Shown here in pieces: positions 1 through 8,648 of a DNA stretch of 64,000 bases. Position 1 is the stretch's first letter. Every line of letters begins with the position of its first letter. The stretch comes from Saprospiraceae bacterium. Its GTDB lineage: Bacteria > Bacteroidota > Bacteroidia > Chitinophagales > Saprospiraceae. The position numbers were made by a program, and so were the translations under genes. The DNA is taken from positions 166,639 through 230,638 of the forward strand of contig JAHDFP010000003.1 of NCBI GenBank assembly GCA_020628095.1, in the 5' to 3' direction. Under the pieces are notes generated by a model, which was given only the letters and a program-made list of their open reading frames with translations, had not been told where the DNA came from and did no database searches.

Positions 1-27
1 ATTATAGGTATCAATTTTATTTATACT

Positions 28-1170
28 ATGAAAAGAAACATACTAAAACATAAATCGAGTCCTGTTATAATATTACTCCTTGCTGTGTTGTGTTATGGTT
101 GTCAGTCAAGTATGGTAACACAGAAAGAAGAGCCCACGCTCAAAAAAATATTCGAGGATGACTTCTACATAGGAGCGGCGTTGTCGGGTTCTCAGATTAA
201 TGCAGAAGATAGTGCGACGACGCACGTTATAGAGACCGAGTTCAATTCTATTACTCCTGAGAATGTTATGAAATGGATGTATATCCATCCAGAACCCGAT
301 TCGTTTTACTTTGAGATGTCGGATCGTTTTGTGGAGTTAGGTCACAAGAATGGGATGAACGTGGTGGGACACGCTCTGGTATGGCATAGCCAGATAGCCG
401 AGTATATGAACGAAGTATCTGATAGTCTGACGATGGTCGATTATATCACGAGTCATATCAATGTTATTGCGACGAGATACAAAGGAAAAATAGATACATG
501 GGATGTGGTCAATGAAGCTTTTAACGAAGATGGCACCTATAGAGAATCTAACTTTTATAAAGTCTTAGGCCCAAGTTATCTGGAACTTGCTTTCTCTTTG
601 GCTGCTGCCGCAGATCCTAATGCCAAACTTATATATAATGATTACAACTTGTGGAAGCCAGAAAAACGACAAGGTGTTATCCGCATGGTAAAGCAATTCA
701 GAGAAAAGGGAATAAAGATAGATGGTGTGGGCATACAGGGACACTGGAGTGTCCAAGGACCGGATATAGCGCAGGTCAGATCCTGCATTCAGGACTTTGT
801 AGATGCTGATATAGAGATAATGTATACGGAATTAGACTTGACTACATTACCTAATCCTTGGGAACTCGTCGGGGCGGAGATAAGTCAGAATTACGAAGGA
901 AGTCCATACATGAATCCTTTTACAGATGGACTACCAGATACGATGGCGGTCAAGCTAGGTGAAAGGTATCAGGATATATTCGAGTTATTTGTAGAATACA
1001 AAGAAAACATTAGTCGTGTCACTTTTTGGGGTGTCAATGATAAGCAGTCCTGGCTCAACAATTGGCCTATAGAAAATCGTACTAATTATCCACTTCTTTT
1101 CGATAGGGCATCGAAGAGAAAGTTGGCCTACGATTATGTGGCTAAAGTGAAGTTGTCAGAAACTGAATAA
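28..1170 (+). CDS. GH10 endo-xylanase lipoprotein
   Basis: Predicted glycoside hydrolase family 10 endo-beta-1,4-xylanase, 380 residues. The N-terminus is a lipoprotein signal ending in the lipobox LCYGC (Cys25), so the enzyme is probably anchored in the outer membrane. The GH10 barrel fills the rest: GHALVWH at about 114-120, the acid/base motif WDVVNEAF with Glu163, and the nucleophile motif MYTELD with Glu268; the TFWGVND motif near the C-terminus is also typical. It has no extra binding module, unlike the second GH10 at 13272. It is followed 28 bases later by a sugar symporter and then a GH43 enzyme, which suggests one operon for xylan. Family assignment is firm; xylan as substrate is inferred from the family and the neighbours. 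Confidence 0.93.
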   Translation: MKRNILKHKSSPVIILLLAVLCYGCQSSMVTQKEEPTLKKIFEDDFYIGAALSGSQINAEDSATTHVIETEFNSITPENVMKWMYIHPEPDSFYFEMSDRFVELGHKNGMNVVGHALVWHSQIAEYMNEVSDSLTMVDYITSHINVIATRYKGKIDTWDVVNEAFNEDGTYRESNFYKVLGPSYLELAFSLAAAADPNAKLIYNDYNLWKPEKRQGVIRMVKQFREKGIKIDGVGIQGHWSVQGPDIAQVRSCIQDFVDADIEIMYTELDLTTLPNPWELVGAEISQNYEGSPYMNPFTDGLPDTMAVKLGERYQDIFELFVEYKENISRVTFWGVNDKQSWLNNWPIENRTNYPLLFDRASKRKLAYDYVAKVKLSETE

Positions 1171-1198
1171 ACTAATACAATAGAGTAAGAAACAGATA

Positions 1199-2698
1199 AT
1201 GTCAGAATCAGCAATTACGACAGAGCAAAACGAAAGCCCTATCCCCATCTCGGAGAAACTTTCGATTATAGAAAAAATAGGTTACAGTCTCGGAGATTTA
1301 GCAGCCAATCTGATCTTTCAGACCTTGATGACTTTTTTGGCGTTTTTCTATACTGACGTATACCAGATACCCGCTGCTCAGGCTGCAACGATCATTTTTC
1401 TCGGTGGTATGATCGGTGCATTTTTTAATATTGTGATGGGCATCATTGCCGACAGAACCCAGACGCGATGGGGTAAGTTTCGTCCATGGATTCTTTGGAC
1501 TTCTGTACCTTTTGGTATTATTTCATTACTGGCATTTACGACGCCAGATTTTAGTAGTCAGGGCAAGGTCATCTATGCGATGACGACATACATATTGCTA
1601 GTCATTATTTATTCTGCTAATAATTTGCCGTACTCTGCTCTTAGTGGTGTGATGACAGGTGATATGGCAGAGCGCAATAGTCTTTCTTCTTATCGTTTCG
1701 TCGCGGTGATGGTGGCGCAGTTTATTATACAAGTTTTACTATTGCCATTGGTGTTGATCCTGGGTAATGGAGATAAGGCGGCGGGTTTTCAGAGTACGAT
1801 GACAATATTTTCTATAGTCGGTGTCATATTTCTGATTATTTCTTTCTTGACCACAAAGGAACGTATTATTCCTAAAGCCGAACAAAAATCTTCGATCAAA
1901 GAAGATTTGGTAGATCTTATTAAGAATAAGCCTTGGATTGTCATGTTGGTCTTAACCATTTTGGTATTTATCACTTTGGCACTTAAGGGCGGATTATATA
2001 TTTATTATTTCAAAAATTATCTGGACGTCACGGCACTCCAAGAATTTCTGGCTAAAAGTGGATTTAATGGATTGATAGGTGGGATTAATAATCTTTTGAC
2101 AGGCATGGGTTTTTCTGAATTCCAATGGCCCAAGGATGCCGCCACTTCCGCCTTTAGTTTATTCAATGCTTTGGGAATAATTAATATGATCATTGGGATT
2201 TTCTTTTCCAAAAGATTAGCAGATAAGTTTGGTAAGCGCAATGTTTTTGGCGTTGCTCTTTTTCTATCTACCTTATTTATTCTGGCCTTTTATTTTTTCA
2301 GTCCAGAGTCGGTGGGTCTTGTCTTTTTTTCGCAGGTGCTTCATGGATTATTTTATGGGGTCACCATTCCATTGCTGTGGGCTATGATAGCAGATGTCGC
2401 AGATTACTCCGAATGGAAAAATAATAGAAGGGCTACCGCGATTATTTTTTCGGCAATGATATTTGGACTCAAAGTAGGTCTGAGTATCGGAGGGGCATTG
2501 GTGGCTTCTCTACTATCGTGGTATGGATATGATATTGCCCAGAATATCCAAAGCGCGGCTACTGTCAATGGTATCAAGGTATCTATTAGTCTGTTCGCGT
2601 CTTTGCCTTTTTTAGTAGGGGTAGGCTTACTATTCTTGTATGAAATCAATAAACCTTTAGAAGTCAAAATAGAGAAAGAGCTTAAGCTAAGGCGATAG
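1199..2698 (+). CDS. GPH-family MFS sugar:cation symporter
   Basis: A 499-residue membrane protein with about twelve hydrophobic segments, of the glycoside-pentoside-hexuronide:cation symporter family (MFS_2). Supporting motifs are the N-terminal EKIGYSLGDLAANLIFQ, the RTQTRWGKFRPWI loop after the second or third helix, and the later ADVADYSEWKNNRRATA stretch, all characteristic of XynB/MelB-like transporters. It contains an insert of polar and glycine-rich residues around 275-310 between helices. It lies between GH10 and GH43 genes, so it probably carries xylo-oligosaccharides or xylose across the inner membrane. The exact substrate cannot be read from the sequence. Confidence 0.9.
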   Translation: MSESAITTEQNESPIPISEKLSIIEKIGYSLGDLAANLIFQTLMTFLAFFYTDVYQIPAAQAATIIFLGGMIGAFFNIVMGIIADRTQTRWGKFRPWILWTSVPFGIISLLAFTTPDFSSQGKVIYAMTTYILLVIIYSANNLPYSALSGVMTGDMAERNSLSSYRFVAVMVAQFIIQVLLLPLVLILGNGDKAAGFQSTMTIFSIVGVIFLIISFLTTKERIIPKAEQKSSIKEDLVDLIKNKPWIVMLVLTILVFITLALKGGLYIYYFKNYLDVTALQEFLAKSGFNGLIGGINNLLTGMGFSEFQWPKDAATSAFSLFNALGIINMIIGIFFSKRLADKFGKRNVFGVALFLSTLFILAFYFFSPESVGLVFFSQVLHGLFYGVTIPLLWAMIADVADYSEWKNNRRATAIIFSAMIFGLKVGLSIGGALVASLLSWYGYDIAQNIQSAATVNGIKVSISLFASLPFLVGVGLLFLYEINKPLEVKIEKELKLRR

Positions 2699-2752
2699 CT
2701 ACTAAAATGATATGAAAAACAACTGTAACAAATATTTTAAAAACCAATAAGT

Positions 2753-3760
2753 ATGGAAGAACCTAACCTTCAATTACTTAGGCAGTATCAATTATCTAAA
2801 CCACTGGTAACGCACTTGTATACGGCAGACCCATCAGCACATGTTTTTGATGGGAAGTTGTACATATATCCTTCACACGATATCGATGCGGGCATCCCTT
2901 TTAATGATGACGGTGATCATTTTGGTATGCGGGATTACCATATCTTTTCTATAGATGGAATAGAGGGAGAGATAATAGATCATGGAGTGGCATTGGATAT
3001 AGACGATGTTCCCTGGGCTTCGCGTCAGATGTGGGCACCCGATGCGGCACACAAGGATGGCAAATACTATTTCTACTTTCCAGCCAAGAACAAGGATGGA
3101 TTGTTTCAGATAGGTGTGGCGATTGGGGATAATCCTGGTGGACCATTCAAGGCGGAGGCTAGTCCGATTACTGGAAGTTATTCTATTGATCCCGCGGTTT
3201 TTGAAGATAACGATGGTGAGTACTATATGTATTTTGGAGGTATCTGGGGTGGACAACTGCAGAAATACAGGAACAATAGTTATGATGAGAATAATGTAGA
3301 GCCACCAGCACAAGAAAAGGCATTGACTCCTATGATGGCGAAATTATCCGAGGATATGACCTCCTTTGCCGAGTCACCAGTCGAGATATTAATCATAGAC
3401 GAAAATGGCCAGCCTCTATTGGCAGGAGATAATGATCGGCGTTTTTTCGAGGCAAGCTGGGTGCATAGGATAGGCGACACATACTACTTTTCTTATTCTA
3501 CTGGAGATACGCATTTTATATGTTATGCCATAGGTGATAATCCGTATGGCCCATTTACTTATAAAGGCAGGATATTAGAACCCGTAGTGGGATGGACATC
3601 TCATCACTCTATCTGCCAATATCTAGGACAGTGGTACTTGTTCTATCATGATTCTCTGTTATCGGGAGGGGTTACACATCTGAGGTCTATGAAAATGACG
3701 CCTCTCATACATGACGAACATGGTCTTATAAAAACAATTTTGCCCTATAAAATTATGTAG
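2753..3760 (+). CDS. GH43 beta-xylosidase / arabinofuranosidase-like enzyme
   Basis: A 335-residue five-bladed beta-propeller glycosidase of family GH43. The three expected acids are visible: the catalytic base Asp26 in LYTADPSAHVF, the pKa modulator Asp146 in YSIDPAVF, and the acid Glu233 in FFEASWVHR. There is no signal peptide or membrane segment, so it is likely cytoplasmic and would split oligosaccharides delivered by the upstream symporter. It is probably the last gene of a GH10-symporter-GH43 operon (gaps of 28 and 54 bases). It resembles the subfamilies annotated as beta-xylosidase or alpha-L-arabinofuranosidase; which of the two cannot be decided by eye. Confidence 0.9.
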   Translation: MEEPNLQLLRQYQLSKPLVTHLYTADPSAHVFDGKLYIYPSHDIDAGIPFNDDGDHFGMRDYHIFSIDGIEGEIIDHGVALDIDDVPWASRQMWAPDAAHKDGKYYFYFPAKNKDGLFQIGVAIGDNPGGPFKAEASPITGSYSIDPAVFEDNDGEYYMYFGGIWGGQLQKYRNNSYDENNVEPPAQEKALTPMMAKLSEDMTSFAESPVEILIIDENGQPLLAGDNDRRFFEASWVHRIGDTYYFSYSTGDTHFICYAIGDNPYGPFTYKGRILEPVVGWTSHHSICQYLGQWYLFYHDSLLSGGVTHLRSMKMTPLIHDEHGLIKTILPYKIM

Positions 3761-3885
3761 ACGAGGCGCAGACGAGATTGTCTTATGAAAGCCCATAAAA
3801 TGGGGCGTTATGCAACAAAAATCTCATTAAATGAATCAATTTTTTCATTCTAAACTGATGATTTAAAGGAGGTTTATAGCAATTA

Positions 3886-4008
3886 ATGAAAGGAATAACT
3901 ATTCTGAGGATGTTAAATAAAATAAAACCATACTATAAAGAATTGATGATGCTATGCATTCTTATGGTTTTGTTTTTTCTAATTCTTCTCGTGGCTTTAG
4001 TACGATGA
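3886..4008 (+). CDS. Candidate 40-residue single-helix membrane protein
   Basis: An unrecognised small ORF in the 316-base gap between GH43 and SusC. It would encode 40 residues: a basic N-terminus (MKGITILRMLNKIKPYYK) followed by a hydrophobic stretch of about 20 residues and a final Arg. An AAAGGAGGT block at 3865-3873 lies 12 bases before the ATG; strong Shine-Dalgarno sequences are uncommon in Bacteroidota, which makes this one noticeable. The rest of the gap shows only AT-rich sequence and no convincing promoter. It may be a real small membrane protein, a leader ORF for the susCD operon, or chance. Confidence 0.35.
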   Translation: MKGITILRMLNKIKPYYKELMMLCILMVLFFLILLVALVR

Positions 4009-4076
4009 TTTTCAGAATATGGTTCTTATGAAAAAACTATTACTACAAAAAATTAATCAAACCAAAAAGAAACGAA

Positions 4077-7000
4077 ATGGCTTATCACTCAAAACTGAAA
4101 AGTCTCTTCCCTAGGTCCTGGCGACAGGAGAATAGACGGAATCAAACCAGATTTTCAGTTACTATTTTTGTTTTTGCACTTTTTTCATTTTTCTCCATCG
4201 CATCTGGTCAAGGCACGATTACGGGTGTCGTTATGGAGGCAGATTCTGGTGAACCTTTGCCAGGAGTTAATATTTTAGTACAAGGAAGTACTATAGGGAC
4301 AATCTCAGATTTGGACGGTTCTTATAAGCTTAATGTTCTGGATAATAATTCTGTGATAGAATATAGTTTTACAGGTTACATTACAGAGCAGGTATCGGTA
4401 GATGGTCGCTCGATCCTCGATGTGAGCCTCAGAACCAATGTCCAACAACTTAACGAAGTCGTCGTTGTAGGCTACGGTAATCAAGACAGGGCAAAGGTCA
4501 CGGGAGCTATTGCCTCTGTAGATGCTTCCGAGATAGCAGAGGTGCCAGTCTTTACTGCAGATCAGGCTTTACAAGGAAGGGCTGCAGGCGTATATGTCTC
4601 CAACAATGGTTCGCCTGGGACAGATCCGGTGGTGAGAATCAGAGGACTAGGTACGACAGGTGACAACAGCCCACTTATTGTAGTGGATGGTGTTATTGTT
4701 GTCGGATTAGGTGATATTAATCCTAATGATATAGAATCCATTACAGTCCTCAAGGATGCCTCTACGACAGCAGTTTTCGGAGCGCAAGGTTCTAATGGTG
4801 TCATCATGGTCAAGACAAAAAACGGTCAGTCTGGAAGAACTCAGGTAGAGCTAGATTCTTATATAGGAACGCAGTCTGTAGCTAAAAGATATGATGTCAT
4901 GAATCGTGCCCAGTATCTTCAGCACGCTTCTAATTGGGGTGTTGCGCAGGGACGTATTAATGACGAGCAATATGCTGACCTTATCAATAATGATACAGAC
5001 TGGCAAGACGAAATTTTCCAGGATGGAATGATGCAAAGTCATAACATAGCAGTATCAGGAGGTAACGAAACTTCGACTTTCAGGGTCGGTGCTAACTATA
5101 TAAACCAAGAAGGCGTCATGCTCAATACGGGCACTGATCGTTATACCTTCAGAGCTAATAGTTCTTTCACGACAGGTAAGTTTACGTTTGGAGAAAATCT
5201 ATCTGTTTCACTGGTAGATCGAAAGCCTGAAAATACGGCTGGTGGAAGATCAGCCATAGAACATGCGATCAAGATGCCACCATATTTTGGAGTATTTAAT
5301 TCTGACAATATAGGTGGATATCAAGGAGTGGATAACTCACTAGATGCACAAGATGCGGAGAATCCTGTACGTGTATTAGCCCACCCGCAACGTACTCAGA
5401 AAAGAACCAACTTGTTAGGCAATCTATTTGCTGAGTACGAAATAATAGAGGGACTTAAGTTGCGCGGTCAAGCGGGATTAGATTGGTGGGCTTTCAATAA
5501 TGATGATTTTACACCTTCATTTTCTGGAGAACCGACGGCTGTACCATTTGCTGTAATCGGCAAAGGAAACGGAACGCACAGGCAAGTGACCACTTTTGCT
5601 CAGTTGAATTATACGAAGAGTTTAGGCCTGCATAACCTCGATGCTTTGCTCCTGTCAGAATATAATAACTCTTATGACACCAGAGCTGGCGCGAGCAGTA
5701 CTAATGCGATAACGGATGAGATACCTAATCTGACTAATCAAGATCCTCAGATCGGTTCGTTTAATTTTGAATATACAAGAATCGGATATCTCGGTAGACT
5801 TAATTATGACTATAATGGGAAGTACATATTAGCAGGGTCTTATCGTAGAGACGCTTCTTCTCGTTTCGGACCTAATAATCGATGGGCAGGTTTTTATTCT
5901 TTGGCTGCCGGATGGGTTGTTAATAGGGAAAACTTTTTTCCTCAGAATGGATTTGTATCAGGTTTGAAATTAAGAGCGAGTATCGGTACTGTGGGTAATG
6001 ATAGGATAGGAGAGTATCGTTATGGCTCTTCTATTAATACAGGTAGTTATAATACCTCATTTGTGGATGTACTGACGGGATCATCTTATCTTGGAGCAGG
6101 TACCACTGCTGGTAACGTGGCTGTACCTGACTTAAGATGGGAGACCACAACAATGACTAATATTGGTGCTGATGTGTATCTATGGGATAACCGTATATCT
6201 TTCGCAGCAGAGTACTATAAGAATAAAAGTGATGACTTACTTATCAATGTACAGTTGACACCGTCTTTAGGTGGACATAATGGATTTGGTCCTAGAAATG
6301 TGGGAGCTGTAGAGGTCGATGGGTTTGAGTTTAACTTAGGAATAAACGACGCAGAAGGTGCTTTCAAATGGTCTGCAGACTTCAATCTGAGTACAACTAA
6401 TAATGTGGTCGTGGATCTCAATGGAGAAGTATTGTCCAATGGTGGATTCGAAGGGGCGAATTTATTGAGAAGTGTCGAAGGACAATCCCTTAATCACTTT
6501 TTTGGATTTGTAACATTGGGTCTTTTCCAGTCAGAAGAGGAGATTTTAACTTCTCCATTCCAGGAAGATGCGCAACCTGGTGACATTAAGTTCGCCGACA
6601 TTTCTGGGCCTGACGGAATACCAGATGGAGTCATTAATGATTTTGATAAGACGAACATAGGCAACCCAATACCTGACTTTACTTATGGCGTGTCATTAAG
6701 AGCTTCTTACAAAAATTTTGATGCCAGTGCTTTCATCAATGGAATGCAGGGCAACCAAATATATAATACCAATATATGGGATCTGGAAGGTGGTCGTCGA
6801 TTTTTCAATGCTAGTCCTCAAGCTTTAGATGCTTGGTCACCGACTAATACAGATACAGATATTCCAAGAATAACAACAGACCCTCAGAATCTATTGCCAT
6901 CTACTAGGTTCGTAGAAGATGGCTCATTTATGAGGTTAAAGAATTTGACTATTGGATATACGATTCCTGGATTAGGTGGAAACAGTAACTCTAGTATAAG

Positions 7001-7169
7001 ACTATACGTAAGTGGTCAAAACTTAATGACAATAACAGATTACACTGGACTTGATCCAGAAGTGGGTTCTTCGGCATTAGTGGGTAATAATGGTTCGCAG
7101 GTAGGAATAGACCGAGGAAACTATCCTTTATCCAAAACCTATATTGGTGGTATTCAACTAAAATTTTAA
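4077..7169 (+). CDS. SusC-like TonB-dependent outer membrane transporter
   Basis: A 1030-residue SusC/RagA-type porin for oligosaccharide uptake. After a long N-terminus with a signal sequence (hydrophobic around 28-44, SGQG cleavage region) comes a carboxypeptidase-regulatory-like domain at about 47-120 (ITGVVMEADSGEPLPGVNI), then the TonB plug with NEVVVVGYG at about 126-134 and the RIRG and PLIVVDGV motifs, then a 22-strand barrel ending in IGGIQLKF. The length fits the family. It is three bases upstream of SusD, and the pair is the core of the polysaccharide utilisation locus. It starts with a longer cytoplasmic extension than usual (about 27 residues before the hydrophobic core), so an internal start is possible but no better ATG is obvious. 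Confidence 0.95.
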   Translation: MAYHSKLKSLFPRSWRQENRRNQTRFSVTIFVFALFSFFSIASGQGTITGVVMEADSGEPLPGVNILVQGSTIGTISDLDGSYKLNVLDNNSVIEYSFTGYITEQVSVDGRSILDVSLRTNVQQLNEVVVVGYGNQDRAKVTGAIASVDASEIAEVPVFTADQALQGRAAGVYVSNNGSPGTDPVVRIRGLGTTGDNSPLIVVDGVIVVGLGDINPNDIESITVLKDASTTAVFGAQGSNGVIMVKTKNGQSGRTQVELDSYIGTQSVAKRYDVMNRAQYLQHASNWGVAQGRINDEQYADLINNDTDWQDEIFQDGMMQSHNIAVSGGNETSTFRVGANYINQEGVMLNTGTDRYTFRANSSFTTGKFTFGENLSVSLVDRKPENTAGGRSAIEHAIKMPPYFGVFNSDNIGGYQGVDNSLDAQDAENPVRVLAHPQRTQKRTNLLGNLFAEYEIIEGLKLRGQAGLDWWAFNNDDFTPSFSGEPTAVPFAVIGKGNGTHRQVTTFAQLNYTKSLGLHNLDALLLSEYNNSYDTRAGASSTNAITDEIPNLTNQDPQIGSFNFEYTRIGYLGRLNYDYNGKYILAGSYRRDASSRFGPNNRWAGFYSLAAGWVVNRENFFPQNGFVSGLKLRASIGTVGNDRIGEYRYGSSINTGSYNTSFVDVLTGSSYLGAGTTAGNVAVPDLRWETTTMTNIGADVYLWDNRISFAAEYYKNKSDDLLINVQLTPSLGGHNGFGPRNVGAVEVDGFEFNLGINDAEGAFKWSADFNLSTTNNVVVDLNGEVLSNGGFEGANLLRSVEGQSLNHFFGFVTLGLFQSEEEILTSPFQEDAQPGDIKFADISGPDGIPDGVINDFDKTNIGNPIPDFTYGVSLRASYKNFDASAFINGMQGNQIYNTNIWDLEGGRRFFNASPQALDAWSPTNTDTDIPRITTDPQNLLPSTRFVEDGSFMRLKNLTIGYTIPGLGGNSNSSIRLYVSGQNLMTITDYTGLDPEVGSSALVGNNGSQVGIDRGNYPLSKTYIGGIQLKF

Positions 7170-7172
7170 GAC

Positions 7173-8642
7173 ATGACTTCGACAAGAATATTTTTAATCA
7201 TAGGCCTTATTATATTTTCGATCATCTCTTGTAATACAGATGATCTGGAATTATCTAATCCGAATGAACTTTCGGCAGAGACTTTTTTCAAAAGACCAGA
7301 GCAATTGCAATCTGCTGTGGATGCGATCTATGCTAATCTTCAGACAGAGGCTTTGTTCTCCAGAGTGTGGTATTATATGTACGACAACATGGGTCACGAG
7401 GTAGAAACCAATCCTCAGCACGAAGCCAATAAGCGCGTATATTTTGATTTCAATTATAATGCGGATGATGGATACATCTTTCAGTATTGGGATAATTGTT
7501 TCAGAGGGATCAATAAGGCCAACTTTGTAATACAGAATGAAGAGAATTTTGAAAATGTAACAGAACAACAAAAGAATCAGGCCATAGGCGAAGCCAAGTT
7601 TATGAGAGCATATTATTATTCTATGCTTGTAAAGAGATTCGGTGGAGTACCTCTCTATATAGAGCCTACAGGAGAAGGACAACCAAGAGCAACAGAAGAG
7701 GCTGTATACGAAGCCATATACAGTGATCTTAATGATGCAGCGAGTAAATTACCTAGTAAAGCAAATACAGATGGTGGTAGGCCATCTTCTGGTTCCGCTT
7801 TAGCCTTATTGGGTAAGATGTATTTACATAATGGTCGATGGGCTGATGCTAAAAGTGCTTTTGGAAGTATGAGTGGTTTCGCACTAGTCAATAATTACGA
7901 GGACAACTTTCTAGAAGAGACAGAATTCAATATTGAGTCAGTATGGGAAATCAATTTCACTTTAGCATTTGGTGCGACAACAGATTGGAGTGGAGTTGGA
8001 ACTGGCACAGGAATTCATGAGTTTAGTTTCAGAGGTCAGGATATGGGATGGAACGATTGGTTCAACTCATATCCTACCCAAGACCTTGTCGATGAGTATG
8101 AGGATGGTGACCCTAGACTGACCGCTAACTTTTATTTCAATGGTGATTCTTTTGACAATGGAAACCAAACTGTTGCATTGCCTTTGGAGAGAGAAGTCGC
8201 GTGGAAAAAATATCAGTTGTACTATAAGCAATCTAATGAAAATCAGGCTTCTGGAATCAACTGCCGGGTTATAAGATATGCTGACGTATTGCTTATGCAC
8301 GCCGAGGCGGAAAACGAATTGGGAAATAGCCAAGCTGCAATAGATCTCTTAAATCAAGTGAGAGATAGAGTCGGCATGCCGCAATATGGTTCGGCCGAGA
8401 TGAATGCAACATTCCCAGTCACTTCTCGTCAAGAAATATTTGATGCCATCGTACATGAGAGAAGAGTGGAATTGGCTGGTGAGCAGGTCCGATTTGATGA
8501 TCTAATCAGATGGGGAATGGCAGAAGAAGAGTTAAGTCCTTTTGGATTTAGAGTAGGAGTCCATGAGCGTTTTCCTATTCCATTCAGAGAAATTAATACG
8601 AATGCCAATATTTCTGAATCAGATCAAAATCCAGGCTTCTAG
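7173..8642 (+). CDS. SusD-like surface glycan-binding lipoprotein
   Basis: A 489-residue RagB/SusD family lipoprotein that forms a lid on the SusC transporter and captures oligosaccharides. The signal ends at lipobox IISC with Cys20. Family motifs are NPNELSAETFFKRPEQLQSAV near the N-terminus, AIGEAKFMRAYYYSMLVKRFGGVPL at about 136-160 (TPR region), the RYADVLLMHAEAENELG segment near 366-382, and the C-terminal ERRVELAGEQVRFDDLIRW block. It is translationally close to SusC (3-base gap) and to the following FG-GAP lipoprotein (6-base gap). Ligand specificity cannot be deduced from the sequence; xylan-type oligosaccharides are implied by the neighbouring GH10 and GH43 genes. Confidence 0.95.
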   Translation: MTSTRIFLIIGLIIFSIISCNTDDLELSNPNELSAETFFKRPEQLQSAVDAIYANLQTEALFSRVWYYMYDNMGHEVETNPQHEANKRVYFDFNYNADDGYIFQYWDNCFRGINKANFVIQNEENFENVTEQQKNQAIGEAKFMRAYYYSMLVKRFGGVPLYIEPTGEGQPRATEEAVYEAIYSDLNDAASKLPSKANTDGGRPSSGSALALLGKMYLHNGRWADAKSAFGSMSGFALVNNYEDNFLEETEFNIESVWEINFTLAFGATTDWSGVGTGTGIHEFSFRGQDMGWNDWFNSYPTQDLVDEYEDGDPRLTANFYFNGDSFDNGNQTVALPLEREVAWKKYQLYYKQSNENQASGINCRVIRYADVLLMHAEAENELGNSQAAIDLLNQVRDRVGMPQYGSAEMNATFPVTSRQEIFDAIVHERRVELAGEQVRFDDLIRWGMAEEELSPFGFRVGVHERFPIPFREINTNANISESDQNPGF

Positions 8643-8648
8643 TACTTG

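Noticed and set aside
4028..4114. ATG-started ORF MKKLLLQKINQTKKK in front of SusC
   Set aside because: It overlaps the start of SusC in another frame, ends after 28 codons and has no ribosome-binding signal.
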